Source of the DNA: Qipengyuania huizhouensis
Lineage (GTDB): Bacteria > Pseudomonadota > Alphaproteobacteria > Sphingomonadales > Sphingomonadaceae
DNA: 64,000 nt
Direction: 5' to 3'
NCBI RefSeq assembly: GCF_019711635.1
Contig: NZ_JAIGNT010000001.1
Location: 124,001 to 188,000 of the forward strand
The translations under genes and the position numbers were made by a program. Numbering within the stretch: the stretch's first letter is position 1; every line of letters begins with the position of its first letter. A model generated the notes under the pieces. The model was not told the DNA's origin. It did not search any database and worked only from the letters and a program-made list of their open reading frames with translations. Shown piece after piece: positions 44,038 through 52,491 of this stretch.

Positions 44038-44539
44038 ACTTCTTGCCATCCTGCCGGGAATCGAGCTCATCGAACGCACCAGCTCGACCTTGCGTGTCCA
44101 GAATGTGGTTCAGTTGAGCCTCGCGCCGGCTTTCCTGCTCGCGGGGATCGGTGCGGTCATGAATGTCATGACCAACCGCCTGTTGTGGGTCGCCAACAAG
44201 ATCGAACGCATCCTGGCGGCAGATGCGAAGAATGAGGCCGGCGATCAGCTGGTGGAACTTCCTGCACTGGAGACGAGGAGGATACTCGCGCAGCGTGCCG
44301 TAATGTTCAGCACGGCCGCCGCCCTGACGATCAGTATCGTAATTCTTCTTCTGTTTGTGAGCGCCTTTGTTCGGACTCCGCTTGGTACGCTGGTGGCGGT
44401 TACATGGGTCATCACGATGGGCCTGCTGATGGCAGGCCTCGCCTTTTTCCTGCTCGAAACGCGAACTGCAGCACGGCGAAATCTGGAGCGGATGAAAGAG
44501 CGCCGGTTCGGGCCGGACGACGATTCGTCGCGAAATTAG
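44018..44539 (+). CDS. DUF2721 membrane protein
   Basis: 173 aa with two to three hydrophobic segments (LSLAPAFLLAGIGAVMNVMTNRL, AAALTISIVILLLFVSAFV, LVAVTWVITMGLLMAGLAFFLL). APAFLLAGIGAVMNVMTNRLLWV and the following positively charged helix match DUF2721. Role unknown. I chose the GTG at 44018, eleven bases past a GGAGGT ribosome site inside der; ATG at 43985 and GTG at 44030 are alternatives in the same frame. Confidence 0.8.
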   Translation: MVPIVPELLAILPGIELIERTSSTLRVQNVVQLSLAPAFLLAGIGAVMNVMTNRLLWVANKIERILAADAKNEAGDQLVELPALETRRILAQRAVMFSTAAALTISIVILLLFVSAFVRTPLGTLVAVTWVITMGLLMAGLAFFLLETRTAARRNLERMKERRFGPDDDSSRN

Positions 44540-44646
44540 CGCATGATTCCGGCAGGCCGAACTTACGGCGGGGGCCACATGTCACCGGTTGTATAGCATT
44601 CAGGAATACTCGCGCAGCTTCCTTCCTACATCGTAGGAGAGGTGCC

Positions 44647-44859
44647 ATGCCCCGCATCGAGATTGCCTTGTGTTCGAGCTATGACGAAAAGGGACAAGCA
44701 ATAAGGATAGAGGCACTGGATGTGCCCACTGCCCTTACCATCACCGACATAAACGTTTCTGCCGGGGATGCCGAATTGTGGCAGGACGGCAAGCGAATCG
44801 GCAGGCTCACCAAGCATGCGGCAGGGCATGCCACCTTCTGGGAATTGGGTCCGAACTAA
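44647..44859 (+). CDS. Small hypothetical protein
   Basis: 70 aa, soluble: MPRIEIALCSSYDEKGQAIR, TALTITDINVSAGDAELWQDGKRIGRLTKHAAGHATFWELGPN. No motif that I recognise; the beta-rich pattern ends in a short aromatic tail. Ribosome site AGGAGAGG precedes the ATG. Its stop overlaps the stop of the convergent bfr gene. Confidence 0.6.
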   Translation: MPRIEIALCSSYDEKGQAIRIEALDVPTALTITDINVSAGDAELWQDGKRIGRLTKHAAGHATFWELGPN

Positions 44860-45344
44860 CCCTCGCCCTCGCCCGCAGGTTTCGAATTGAGCTGGACGTA
44901 ATTCTGCAGGCCCATGCGCTCGATCATATCGAACTGCGTTTCGAGGAAATCGACATGCTCTTCCTCGCTTTCGAGGATCCGCTCGAAGATCTCGCGAGTG
45001 GTATAGTCCCGCACCTCTTCGCAATGGGCGATCGCATCCTTCAACAGCGGAATGGCTTCCATCTCCACTGCCAGATCGGCCTTCAGGATTTCATCGACCG
45101 TCTCGCCGACCTTGAGCTTGTGAATCGCCTGGAAGTTCGGGAGACCGCCAAGAAACAGGATACGCTCCGCCAGCACATCGGCATGCTTCATCTCGTCGAT
45201 GGATTCATGCCGCTCGTATTCGGCCAGCCTGGTCACGCCCCAATCGGCAAGGACCCGATAGTGCAGCCAATACTGGTTGATCGCGGTCAACTCGTTCGTG
45301 AGCGCCTTGTTGAGGAATTCGAGGACCTTGGAATCGCCCTTCAT
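44856..45344 (-). CDS. bfr: Bacterioferritin
   Basis: 162 aa. Ferroxidase ligands are visible: Glu in NKALTNELTAINQYWLH, EYERHESIDEMKHADVLAERILFL (ExxH), EMEAIPLLKDAIAHCEEVRDY and LESEEEHVDFLETQF. The haem-ligating Met in YERHESIDEMKHAD region is present. It oxidises and stores iron as a 24-mer shell. Downstream of bfd on the same strand but with a terminator between, so partly separate expression. Confidence 0.95.
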   Translation of the reverse strand: MKGDSKVLEFLNKALTNELTAINQYWLHYRVLADWGVTRLAEYERHESIDEMKHADVLAERILFLGGLPNFQAIHKLKVGETVDEILKADLAVEMEAIPLLKDAIAHCEEVRDYTTREIFERILESEEEHVDFLETQFDMIERMGLQNYVQLNSKPAGEGEG

Positions 45345-45418
45345 GGCTTATCGCTCCGCTGAATTTCGAGTTATGGCCTTATGCGCTTCGGAGCAGCACG
45401 CCGCAAGGACGGAATCGA

Positions 45419-45443
45419 GAAAAAATGGCGGAATTCCGCCATT
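45419..45443 (-). terminator. Rho-independent terminator between bfd and bfr
   Basis: Perfect 20-base palindrome AATGGCGGAATTCCGCCATT at 45424-45443, followed on the minus strand by TTTT. Lies 25 bases after the bfd stop. Confidence 0.75.
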
Positions 45444-45467
45444 GCGAGCGATTGTCAGTAGCGAAAA

Positions 45468-45662
45468 CTAAGCCGCGACGGTGGTAGGCTTGAAGGCCAT
45501 TTCGCGCTCTTCGAAGAGGATCGCATCGGCCTCATTGAGGCAGGAACCGCAAGCCGGTTGCTTACCTAATGAGGCATAGCAGGCTTCCGCATCGCCCGGG
45601 CAGCGCCGCGCTGCACTGCGCAGTTCACTCTCCCTGATGGCGTTGCAAATGCAGATGTACAC
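45468..45662 (-). CDS. bfd: Bacterioferritin-associated ferredoxin
   Basis: 64 aa [2Fe-2S] protein. YICICNAIRESEL with CxC, and QPACGSCLNEA with CxxC give the Fer2_BFD cluster pattern. It reduces bacterioferritin to release stored iron when iron is scarce. The GTG at 45662 yields the family start VYICICN; an ATG at 45695 would place the start inside an operator. A promoter with two inverted repeats lies upstream and fits iron control. Confidence 0.93.
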   Translation of the reverse strand: MYICICNAIRESELRSAARRCPGDAEACYASLGKQPACGSCLNEADAILFEEREMAFKPTTVAA

Positions 45663-45677
45663 GGCGCTCACGATTCC

Positions 45678-45729
45678 CTTGCGATTGATTCGCAAGAGCG
45701 TATGTAATGCGAGTTAGTCGCAATAGCAA
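45678..45729 (-). promoter_or_regulatory. bfd: bfd promoter with paired Fur/Mur-like operators
   Basis: Minus strand: -35 TTGCTA (45729-45724), 17-base spacer, -10 TACATA (45706-45701). Operator 1 TGCGACTAACTCGCA (45722-45708) fills the spacer; operator 2 CTTGCGA-N5-TCGCAAG (45696-45678) lies just past +1. Both share TTGCGA-N5-TCGCA dyads with 28 bases between centres. Position implies repression; an iron repressor is inferred from the gene. Confidence 0.6.
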
Positions 45730-45733
45730 GCCG

Positions 45734-47017
45734 TCATCGCCTGAGTGCGAAGACTTTGCCGTAGGTCATACAACGCCACACCCATTCAAGCGGGCCATAT
45801 CGGAAACGAATCAGCCACGGCTGGGACCACGCCAGCATTGCTATCCACGCTGTGAGTACGACGACATAGAGTTCAACGCGGCCCAACTGGCCGAATAAAT
45901 CGAAACCCCAATTGCCAAATATCATCAGCATGACGAGAGATGTGCCGATGTAATTGGTAAAAGCTGCCCGTCCCGCAGCCGAGATCCGGTCTCCAATCCA
46001 GTTTCCCGCATGCGGTGCATAAAGCGCCAACAGCGCAGCAAGCCCAAGCGTCATGAACAACCGCGGAAAATGAGACCAGCCGATGTGAGCTGCGAGCACA
46101 TTATAGTAGGTAAAGCCTCCTTCCATGGTCATCGAGGCGATAATCGCCGTCAACAACCCGCCGACCGCCAAACCCGCCCACCCCCAAATGCGCTGCGTTC
46201 TCGGATCCCATTCCCCGCCAAACAGGCCAAAGCGGTAAAGCGCCATCCCGATTAGCATCAGGGGCAGCGTTTCGAACACGAGCAGCCAGGCATTGACCAG
46301 CGGATCTGTGCCATGTTCCTCTATCGTGTGGGATACGAACTCCAGGTAAGTCCCTTCCTGCTGGATCGCAGTCTCGGCTCTGCCGTCGGCCAAATCCGTC
46401 TCTGCGGCCTTGATGAATTCGCTTCGAACCTCACTAAGCGCCGCGCTGTCGGGCTTCGGCCCGTCGGCGGTCACCTGCATGAAAGTCATACCGATCGCGT
46501 AGAAGATACCTCCCGCAATGTACCCGAGAATGCCCAGGATTAACTGGTTTCGCGCGCTCAGATTGATGAAGAGCAGAACTGCAACCAAGCCACTCACTGC
46601 ATAGGCAAAGAGGATATCGCCCCGCCAGATCAGATAGAAATGGATCAGCCCGAACAGGCCCAGCCACAGCAGGCGTTTTACCTGCAGCCAACGGCTCGCA
46701 CCCTTTGCCCAGGCCTTCTCCATGAACAGGTAAAGGCCTGCGCCGAAGAGGATCGTGAACAGGCCGCGCATCTTGCCATCTATCAGCACCAGTTGTGCCG
46801 CCCACATCCAGTCCTCCGCGTCAGAGTGGCCGGTGGTGAATGCCTCGGGATACATATACGCGGTGAAGGGCTGACCCATCGAAAAGATGTTGGCAGCCAG
46901 AATGCCCATGACAGCGATGCCGCGAATGAAGTCGAGACTGGCGATTCGTCCGCCCTGAACCGAAACCGGTTGTGGCCGATCGGGAGTAGAGCCTTCGGAA
47001 ATCATACGTGCCGTCAT
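45734..47017 (-). CDS. DUF418 membrane protein
   Basis: 427 aa with ten or so membrane helices. The N-terminal RIASLDFIRGIAVMGILAANI and FTILFGAGLYLFMEKAW, and the C-terminal HAGNWIGDRISAAGRAAFTNYIGTSLVMLMIF with YGPLEWVWRCMTYGK, are the DUF418/DUF405 pattern (YeiB-like), a family related to membrane acyltransferases. Function unknown. ATG at 47017 follows GGTGGCAGG; ATG at 47005 is an alternative. Divergent from the parA module. Confidence 0.87.
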   Translation of the reverse strand: MTARMISEGSTPDRPQPVSVQGGRIASLDFIRGIAVMGILAANIFSMGQPFTAYMYPEAFTTGHSDAEDWMWAAQLVLIDGKMRGLFTILFGAGLYLFMEKAWAKGASRWLQVKRLLWLGLFGLIHFYLIWRGDILFAYAVSGLVAVLLFINLSARNQLILGILGYIAGGIFYAIGMTFMQVTADGPKPDSAALSEVRSEFIKAAETDLADGRAETAIQQEGTYLEFVSHTIEEHGTDPLVNAWLLVFETLPLMLIGMALYRFGLFGGEWDPRTQRIWGWAGLAVGGLLTAIIASMTMEGGFTYYNVLAAHIGWSHFPRLFMTLGLAALLALYAPHAGNWIGDRISAAGRAAFTNYIGTSLVMLMIFGNWGFDLFGQLGRVELYVVVLTAWIAMLAWSQPWLIRFRYGPLEWVWRCMTYGKVFALRR

Positions 47018-47153
47018 CCTGCCACCCCCGAAACGCAAAGCCTTGGAGCATTCCAATTCTGGGTCAGTGCATCCCTGCGGGCGTGTGAAGCAAGGGCAAT
47101 CTGCACCAGATCCCAACCGCAATGCCTCCCGGACCGGCAAATGTTTCAGGGTA

Positions 47154-47168
47154 TTAACCCTAAATTAG
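47154..47168 (+). promoter_or_regulatory. CtrA-like box upstream of parA
   Basis: TTAA-CCCTAAA-TTAG matches the TTAA-N7-TTAA consensus of CtrA except for the last base. It overlaps an inverted repeat CCCTAA-A-TTAGGG. Located in the divergent gap between the DUF418 gene and parA. Presence of chpT in this window shows the CtrA relay exists. Confidence 0.4.
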
Positions 47169-47253
47169 GGGTAGTCTGCGATCCCCCTGTTTCGAGACCG
47201 CCGCAAACTAGCGGCACATGGAATTGATACAGGCGCTACAGGGGGACCTAGCC

Positions 47254-47973
47254 TTGCGTGTACTGGCTTTGGCATCACAGAAGGGCGGATCGGGTAAGAC
47301 CACGCTTTCGGGACATCTCGCCGTTCAGGCCCAGCGAGCGGGCGCAGGCCCGGTCGTCCTGATCGACATCGATCCGCAGGGATCGCTCGCCGACTGGTGG
47401 AACGAGCGCGAAGCGGAGCTTCCCGCTTTCGCCCAGACGACTGTCGCACGGCTCGCCGCTGACCTTGCGATCCTGCGCCAGCAGGGCTTCAAGCTTGCGG
47501 TTATCGACACTCCGCCGGCGATCACCATGGCGATCCAGTCGGTCATTTCCGTCGCAGAGCTCATCGTCGTCCCCACCCGTCCCAGCCCGCACGACCTGCG
47601 CGCTGTCGGTGCTACGGTCGACCTCTGCGAACGGGCGGGCAAATCCCTGATTTTCGTGGTCAACGCCGCAACCCCGAAAGCCAAGATCACTTCGGAAGCG
47701 GCCGTTGCCCTTTCGCAGCACGGTACGGTCGCACCGATCACACTGCATCACCGCACCGATTTCGCCGCATCGATGATCGACGGCCGAACGGTTATGGAAG
47801 TCGATCCCGAAAGTCGCTCGGCTGCCGAGGTCACGGCCCTGTGGAAGTACATTTCCGACCGGCTTGAAAAGCAGTTTCGACGCACCGTCTTTGCAGCGCC
47901 CGGCCAGCAGGCCGCGCAGCAACCAGGTGCCTATCGCCCCGCCGGTGGCTTCGGCCGTCGGGTCGCCCAGTAA
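47254..47973 (+). CDS. ParA/MinD-type ATPase
   Basis: 239 aa. Deviant Walker A SQKGGSGKTTLSGHLA, Walker A' LIDIDPQGSLADWW, Walker B LAVIDTPPAITMAIQSV. C-terminal RRTVFAAPGQQAAQQPGAYRPAGGFGRRVAQ is a Gly/Gln-rich tail. ParA ATPases position DNA or protein cargo. I choose the TTG at 47254 with GGGGGA nine bases ahead; ATG at 47218 lacks a ribosome site. Not the chromosomal ParA, since no parB follows; the next gene encodes an RHH protein. Confidence 0.87.
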   Translation: MRVLALASQKGGSGKTTLSGHLAVQAQRAGAGPVVLIDIDPQGSLADWWNEREAELPAFAQTTVARLAADLAILRQQGFKLAVIDTPPAITMAIQSVISVAELIVVPTRPSPHDLRAVGATVDLCERAGKSLIFVVNAATPKAKITSEAAVALSQHGTVAPITLHHRTDFAASMIDGRTVMEVDPESRSAAEVTALWKYISDRLEKQFRRTVFAAPGQQAAQQPGAYRPAGGFGRRVAQ

Positions 47974-48003
47974 GAGCAACAAGGTAAGGCGGAGACCAGC
48001 CGG

Positions 48004-48723
48004 ATGTCGGACGCCAATTTCGCTTCTCTTTCCTCAACCCTCCTTGCACGCAAGGGCGGGGCAAAGCCTGCCATGCGTCCGCAATCGGCCGTCCTCGGAC
48101 CGGTTGATGGCGCGTCGGCTGCCGCAAATCTCGAAGACCTCGGCTGGAACGACATGGGCGAAGATGCGCCTGTTTCCCAGTCGGAGCAATCCATTTCGTC
48201 CGCGACTTCGAGCAGCCCTCGATCGTTGGCCGAATCGGGCCTGATCAAGAAGCCCGCTCTTCCTCCGATCGATGAACGCGACGAACTCGACACCGCAGAA
48301 GGGGACAACTCGACCCGTGTGGTATCGATAAGCCCGCTGCAGTCCAAGGAAAGCAGCAACGGCCACAACGAAGTTCGCGAATCGCTCGACCGCATTGCCA
48401 CCAAGCTGGAGGGTAAGAGGGTTTTCGAGGCCGACAACGAAGACGAGGAAGAATATTCCGACGATGCGGAAGAGACCTCTTCCGAAGCAGTCCTTCCAAA
48501 AGCCATCAAGCCTGCGCCGGCCCGCTCCAAAACGGCCGCCAAGGGCAAACGCGCAGCTTTCACGCTGCGTCTGGATCCGGAGCGTCATCTCATGCTGCGC
48601 CTGGCCTGCACCGTTCGCGGCAGCAGCGCACAGCAGCTCGTGACCGACGCTCTCGATGGCCTGCTGGCCGAAATGCCGGAAATAGCCATGCTCGCCGCCC
48701 AGGTGCAGCGCAGGCCGAATTGA
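48004..48723 (+). CDS. Protein with C-terminal ribbon-helix-helix-like domain
   Basis: 239 aa. Residues 1-170 are low-complexity, Ser/Glu/Asp-rich with an acidic block (EADNEDEEEYSDDAEE). Residues about 178-225 (KRAAFTLRLDPERHLMLRLACTVRGSSAQQLVTDALDGLLAEMP) have the beta-strand/two-helix pattern of RHH DNA-binding or ParA-partner proteins. It lies 30 bases after parA and 39 before the SPOR lipoprotein, suggesting it is the ParA cargo adaptor. Not assigned to a named family. Confidence 0.75.
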   Translation: MSDANFASLSSTLLARKGGAKPAMRPQSAVLGPVDGASAAANLEDLGWNDMGEDAPVSQSEQSISSATSSSPRSLAESGLIKKPALPPIDERDELDTAEGDNSTRVVSISPLQSKESSNGHNEVRESLDRIATKLEGKRVFEADNEDEEEYSDDAEETSSEAVLPKAIKPAPARSKTAAKGKRAAFTLRLDPERHLMLRLACTVRGSSAQQLVTDALDGLLAEMPEIAMLAAQVQRRPN

Positions 48724-48762
48724 ACTTGAAGGACGTGGGATCGCCTTTTCAGGGGTAATAAA

Positions 48763-50073
48763 ATGACGAACAGGAATACCACCTTCATCCGGCTCGCCGT
48801 TACCACAGCGCTCGCGACCAGCGCCCTCGCCGGCTGCACCGGCAAGCTCGCACCGACTGCATCCAACTCTGCCCACAAAGCTGAAGTGGCACTCGCAGAA
48901 GGCAAGACAAACAAGGCGGTTTCGCATGCAGAGGCAGCCGTTCTCGCGAGCCCGCGCGATGCTTACACCCGCACATTGCTTGGCAACGCCTATCTCGAAG
49001 CGGGCCGCTTCGCCTCGGCCGCCACGACCTTTCAGGACGCCATCGCCCTCGGAGGCACTTCTCCACGCACGGTAATAAGCCTTTCGCTGGCGCAGACCGG
49101 GATGGGCGATCGTGCTGCCGCAATCTACACTCTCGAACGCTACGAAGCGGCGCTGGATCCGGCCGATCTCGGTCTGGCCCTCGCGCTCGCTGGGCAGCCG
49201 CAGCGGGGTGTACACATACTGTCTAACTCGCTGCGTTCCGGCAACAATACTGCCAAGATCCGCCAGAACCTCGCCTATGCATATGCCATGTCGGGGCAAT
49301 GGCGCGAAGCCCGCCTGATGGTCGCCGAAGATGTCCCTGCCGACAAGGTTGGCGAGCGGATGGCCGAATGGGGTGCGCTGGCGCATCCCGAACTTTATCG
49401 CACCCGCGTTGCAGCCTTGCTAAAGGTCGATATCGTAGCCGACCCGGGTCAGCCGACGATGCTCGCATTGTCGAACAATCCGAGCGTCGACATGCTCGCA
49501 TCGGAAAATGACGCGCCCGTCGTTGAGGATACGCCGGAAACGGAATTTGCCTATTCACAAGAACTTCCGGCAGTCCGACCGGCTGCAATCGAACGCATCG
49601 ACCTCGATGACGAGGAAGCTCACGCGCCCCAGCCTGTGATTGCCGCTTCGCAAGCTGCGACGCCGGTTGATGTCGCGCCGATACGGCGTCAAGCATCGGC
49701 GGACGAGGCCCCCGTCCGGTCAACCACCAAAGCTCCTCGTAAGGCACCAGTTGCAGCTCCCGCTCCATCGCTTGCGCGCGGCGACTACAATATCCAACTC
49801 GGCTCCTATTTTTCTATGAAGGACGCCGAGCTTGGCTGGGATAAATTCCAGGCAATGTATCCGGATCTCGCCGACGCCGAGCGCGTGATCAGCAAGGCTC
49901 GCGTCAACGGCAAGATCTATTACCGGGTGGCTGCCGTGGGATATGCCAAGGACGCGGCCCGAGCGCTGTGCTCAAGCGTCAAGGGCAAGGGAGGTGGCTG
50001 CATTGCCTATGCCCGCAGCAACCCGCTTCCGGGCGCTCTCGATAACAGCAACATACGGGTGGCCGCGCGCTGA
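48763..50073 (+). CDS. TPR lipoprotein with C-terminal SPOR domain
   Basis: 436 aa. Lipobox SALAGC gives a lipoprotein (Cys at about 26). Residues about 35-215 are tetratricopeptide-like helices (AEVALAEGKTNKAVSHAEAAVLASP, ARTLLGNAYLEAGRFASAATTFQDAIALGG). A Pro/Ala linker leads to a SPOR domain at about 340-425 (GDYNIQLGSYFSMKDAELGWDKFQAMYPDL, AERVISKARVNGKIYYRVAAVGYAKDAARALCSSVKGKGGGCIAY). SPOR domains bind denuded glycans at division sites. Together with ParA upstream it suggests a septum or pole positioning system. Confidence 0.88.
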   Translation: MTNRNTTFIRLAVTTALATSALAGCTGKLAPTASNSAHKAEVALAEGKTNKAVSHAEAAVLASPRDAYTRTLLGNAYLEAGRFASAATTFQDAIALGGTSPRTVISLSLAQTGMGDRAAAIYTLERYEAALDPADLGLALALAGQPQRGVHILSNSLRSGNNTAKIRQNLAYAYAMSGQWREARLMVAEDVPADKVGERMAEWGALAHPELYRTRVAALLKVDIVADPGQPTMLALSNNPSVDMLASENDAPVVEDTPETEFAYSQELPAVRPAAIERIDLDDEEAHAPQPVIAASQAATPVDVAPIRRQASADEAPVRSTTKAPRKAPVAAPAPSLARGDYNIQLGSYFSMKDAELGWDKFQAMYPDLADAERVISKARVNGKIYYRVAAVGYAKDAARALCSSVKGKGGGCIAYARSNPLPGALDNSNIRVAAR

Positions 50074-50105
50074 GAAGTCTGCAGGCATCCCATAACAACT
50101 ACTGC

Positions 50106-50139
50106 AACCCCTCCCGGACATAATTCGGGAGGGGTTTTC
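50106..50139 (+). terminator. Terminator after the SPOR lipoprotein gene
   Basis: AACCCCTCCCG and CGGGAGGGGTT arms with a nine-base loop and TTTTCTT. It is nearly symmetric and may also end pyrC transcription from the opposite side. Confidence 0.88.
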
Positions 50140-50143
50140 TTAT

Positions 50144-51358
50144 CTAGATTTCAACCCGTACGCCGCCCTTCCATAGCGCAGTGACCCGTCCCTGCGTCGG
50201 CTGCCCGTCGAATGGGGTATTGCCGGCTGTGGCAGCCATCTTGGAGCTCTGGATGATCCATGGCTTGTCCGGGTCGACCACAGCGACATCCGCCTCGTAG
50301 CCTTCCACAAGGCTGCCCGCGCGCACCCCGAGGAGCCGCGCAGGATTGGTGGATACCAGCTCGAACGCCCGTGCAAGGTCGATGACCTCGTCCCGCACCA
50401 GCGAAAGCGCCATCGCGAGGAGGGTCTCCGCACCCGCCATGCCGGGCTCCGCGTCACTGAAAGGCAGGCGCTTGTCCTCGGGGCCGCGTGGATCGTGTCC
50501 GCTTGCAATCACATCGATCGTGCCGTCGGCTATCGCCTCGCGAACTGCGTGCCTATCCGCCTCGGAGCGCAAGGGCGGCGACAGGCGGGCAAAAGTCCTG
50601 AATTCCGCCGTGGCGAGATCGGAAAGCATGAAATGCGCCGGCGTCACACCAGCCGTTACGCGCAGACCATCTTTCTTCGCTCTTCGGACAAGTTCCAGGC
50701 CCCGGCGCGTAGTGACCTGCCGAAAGTGTATCTGCGCAGCCGCCATTTCCGCGAGCGCTAGGTCGCGAGCGATCGCTATAGCCTCGGCTTCACAGGGTGC
50801 GCTCGGCAGGCCGCGACGGGTGGCATATTCCCCAGCGGTCGCAACAGCATCACCCACCAATGCGGCATCTTCGGCATGGCAGAAAACGGGCAGATCCAGC
50901 ATCGCGGCATATTGTAGCAATCGGAGCATGACCCCGCTGTCGGCAATCCACTGACGCCCAGTGGCAATACCCTTGGCACCAGCCTCTTGCATCAAGGCGA
51001 TCTCGGCGATTTCCCGACCATCAAGGCCTCGCGTCGCAGCAGCCAAGGGATGCACCCAAAGGTCCGGTTTGCCGCTTTTCGCTATGTAGGAGACACGGCT
51101 CGGCAAATCGAGCGGCGGCATCTGGTCCGGCATCAAGGCAGCACGCGTGATCCCGCCGAAATGGAACGCGGGCTTGTCGATCGCAAAGACGCCCAGGTCG
51201 ACGAGACCAGGAACGACCAGCCGTCCCTTTGCATCGACGGTATCGCCTTCGGCCTGCGCAGCTATCTTGCCGTCCACCATGTGAAGCGAACCTTCACGTA
51301 TGCCATCGGACGTTACGATGCGGCCATTGACGATTGTTATGGGGGACAGCTGCTTCAT
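50144..51358 (-). CDS. Dihydroorotase-like protein lacking catalytic metal ligands (PyrC')
   Basis: 404 aa amidohydrolase fold: [52 protein letters not shown]. In active dihydroorotase the first motif is DxHxHxR; here Asp54-Leu-Gly56-Val-Phe58 replaces both histidines, and the late DHAPH-type motif reads [12 protein letters not shown]. It cannot bind the zinc pair normally. Such pseudo-enzymes pair with and stabilise PyrB in some Proteobacteria. ATGA overlap with pyrB upstream supports a complex. A functional PyrC must lie elsewhere. Confidence 0.88.
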   Translation of the reverse strand: MKQLSPITIVNGRIVTSDGIREGSLHMVDGKIAAQAEGDTVDAKGRLVVPGLVDLGVFAIDKPAFHFGGITRAALMPDQMPPLDLPSRVSYIAKSGKPDLWVHPLAAATRGLDGREIAEIALMQEAGAKGIATGRQWIADSGVMLRLLQYAAMLDLPVFCHAEDAALVGDAVATAGEYATRRGLPSAPCEAEAIAIARDLALAEMAAAQIHFRQVTTRRGLELVRRAKKDGLRVTAGVTPAHFMLSDLATAEFRTFARLSPPLRSEADRHAVREAIADGTIDVIASGHDPRGPEDKRLPFSDAEPGMAGAETLLAMALSLVRDEVIDLARAFELVSTNPARLLGVRAGSLVEGYEADVAVVDPDKPWIIQSSKMAATAGNTPFDGQPTQGRVTALWKGGVRVEI

Positions 51359-52380
51359 GCGATGTCTCCCCAGCCTTCTACACCTCGCGTGCGGCGGGTC
51401 AGAACATCGAGGCAGGACATGCGGATCGCCACACCCATCTCGACCTGCCGGGTAATGATCGAACGGTCGATCATGTCGGCCACATCGCTGTCGATCTCCA
51501 CCCCCCTGTTCATAGGACCGGGATGCATTACCAGCGTATCGTTCTTGGCCTTCGCGAGCCGTGTCTTGGTCAGGCCGTAGAGATGATGATATTCTCGCGC
51601 CGACGGAATGAACTGGCCGCTCATCCGCTCGCTCTGGAGGCGGAGCATCATCACCACGTCCGCGCCTTCAAGAGCGGCATCGAAATCATGAAACACTTCC
51701 GCGCCCATCGCTTCGATACCGACGGGCATGAGGGCTGGCGGCGCGCATAGCCTCACGCTTGCGCCCAGCGCTTGAAGGCAGAGCAGGTTGGAACGCGCCA
51801 CGCGACTGTGGAGGATGTCTCCGCAGATCACGATCGTCTGACCGGTGAAATCCTCTGCGGCCTCGCCCCTTTCACGCAGTGCATGGCGCAGCGCAAGCGC
51901 ATCGAGCAGTGCCTGCGTCGGGTGTTCGTGCTGGCCGTCGCCTGCGTTCAGCACCGGGCAGTCGACCTTGTCCGCGATCAATCCCGTGGCGCCGCTCGAT
52001 CCATGACGGATCACGATCGCATCAGCACGCATCGCATTCAACGTGATCGCGGTATCGATCAGCGTCTCGCCCTTCTTCACGGAAGATTGCGCGGCGTGCA
52101 TATTGACTACGTCCGCGCCAAGCCTCTTGCCCGCGATCTCGAAGCTGAGCAGCGTGCGAGTGGAATTCTCGAAGAAAGCATTGATGATCGTTAGTCCGGC
52201 CAGCGTATCGACGTGTTTCGAGCGCTGGCGGTTCAATGCGACCCACTGCTCCGCCTCATCGAGCAGGAAGAGGATTTCGTGCCGCTCCAACTGGCCAATG
52301 CCAAGCAGGTCGCGATGCGGGAATGCCAGCGCGCCCGCAGGATAGCGGGCCGCGTGAGGCGAAGAGTCCGTGCATGTCAT
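51355..52380 (-). CDS. pyrB: Aspartate carbamoyltransferase
   Basis: 341 aa. Carbamoyl-phosphate motif [44 protein letters not shown] and [12 protein letters not shown] are all present. It catalyses the committed step of pyrimidine synthesis. N-terminal 30 residues precede the usual start and probably contact PyrC', as in long-form enzymes. ATG at 52380 is chosen; a GTG three codons earlier is possible. First gene of the pyrB-pyrC' pair. Confidence 0.95.
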   Translation of the reverse strand: MTCTDSSPHAARYPAGALAFPHRDLLGIGQLERHEILFLLDEAEQWVALNRQRSKHVDTLAGLTIINAFFENSTRTLLSFEIAGKRLGADVVNMHAAQSSVKKGETLIDTAITLNAMRADAIVIRHGSSGATGLIADKVDCPVLNAGDGQHEHPTQALLDALALRHALRERGEAAEDFTGQTIVICGDILHSRVARSNLLCLQALGASVRLCAPPALMPVGIEAMGAEVFHDFDAALEGADVVMMLRLQSERMSGQFIPSAREYHHLYGLTKTRLAKAKNDTLVMHPGPMNRGVEIDSDVADMIDRSIITRQVEMGVAIRMSCLDVLTRRTRGVEGWGDIA

Positions 52381-52491
52381 TAAAGTCACGCCCTTAGTCG
52401 AGAGCTATCTACCCCTCAAGCATAATCCGGTGGCGCAACGTCGCACCCTCCCCTAGATTTACCGGGAAAGTACTTCAGGGGACGAATTCTC

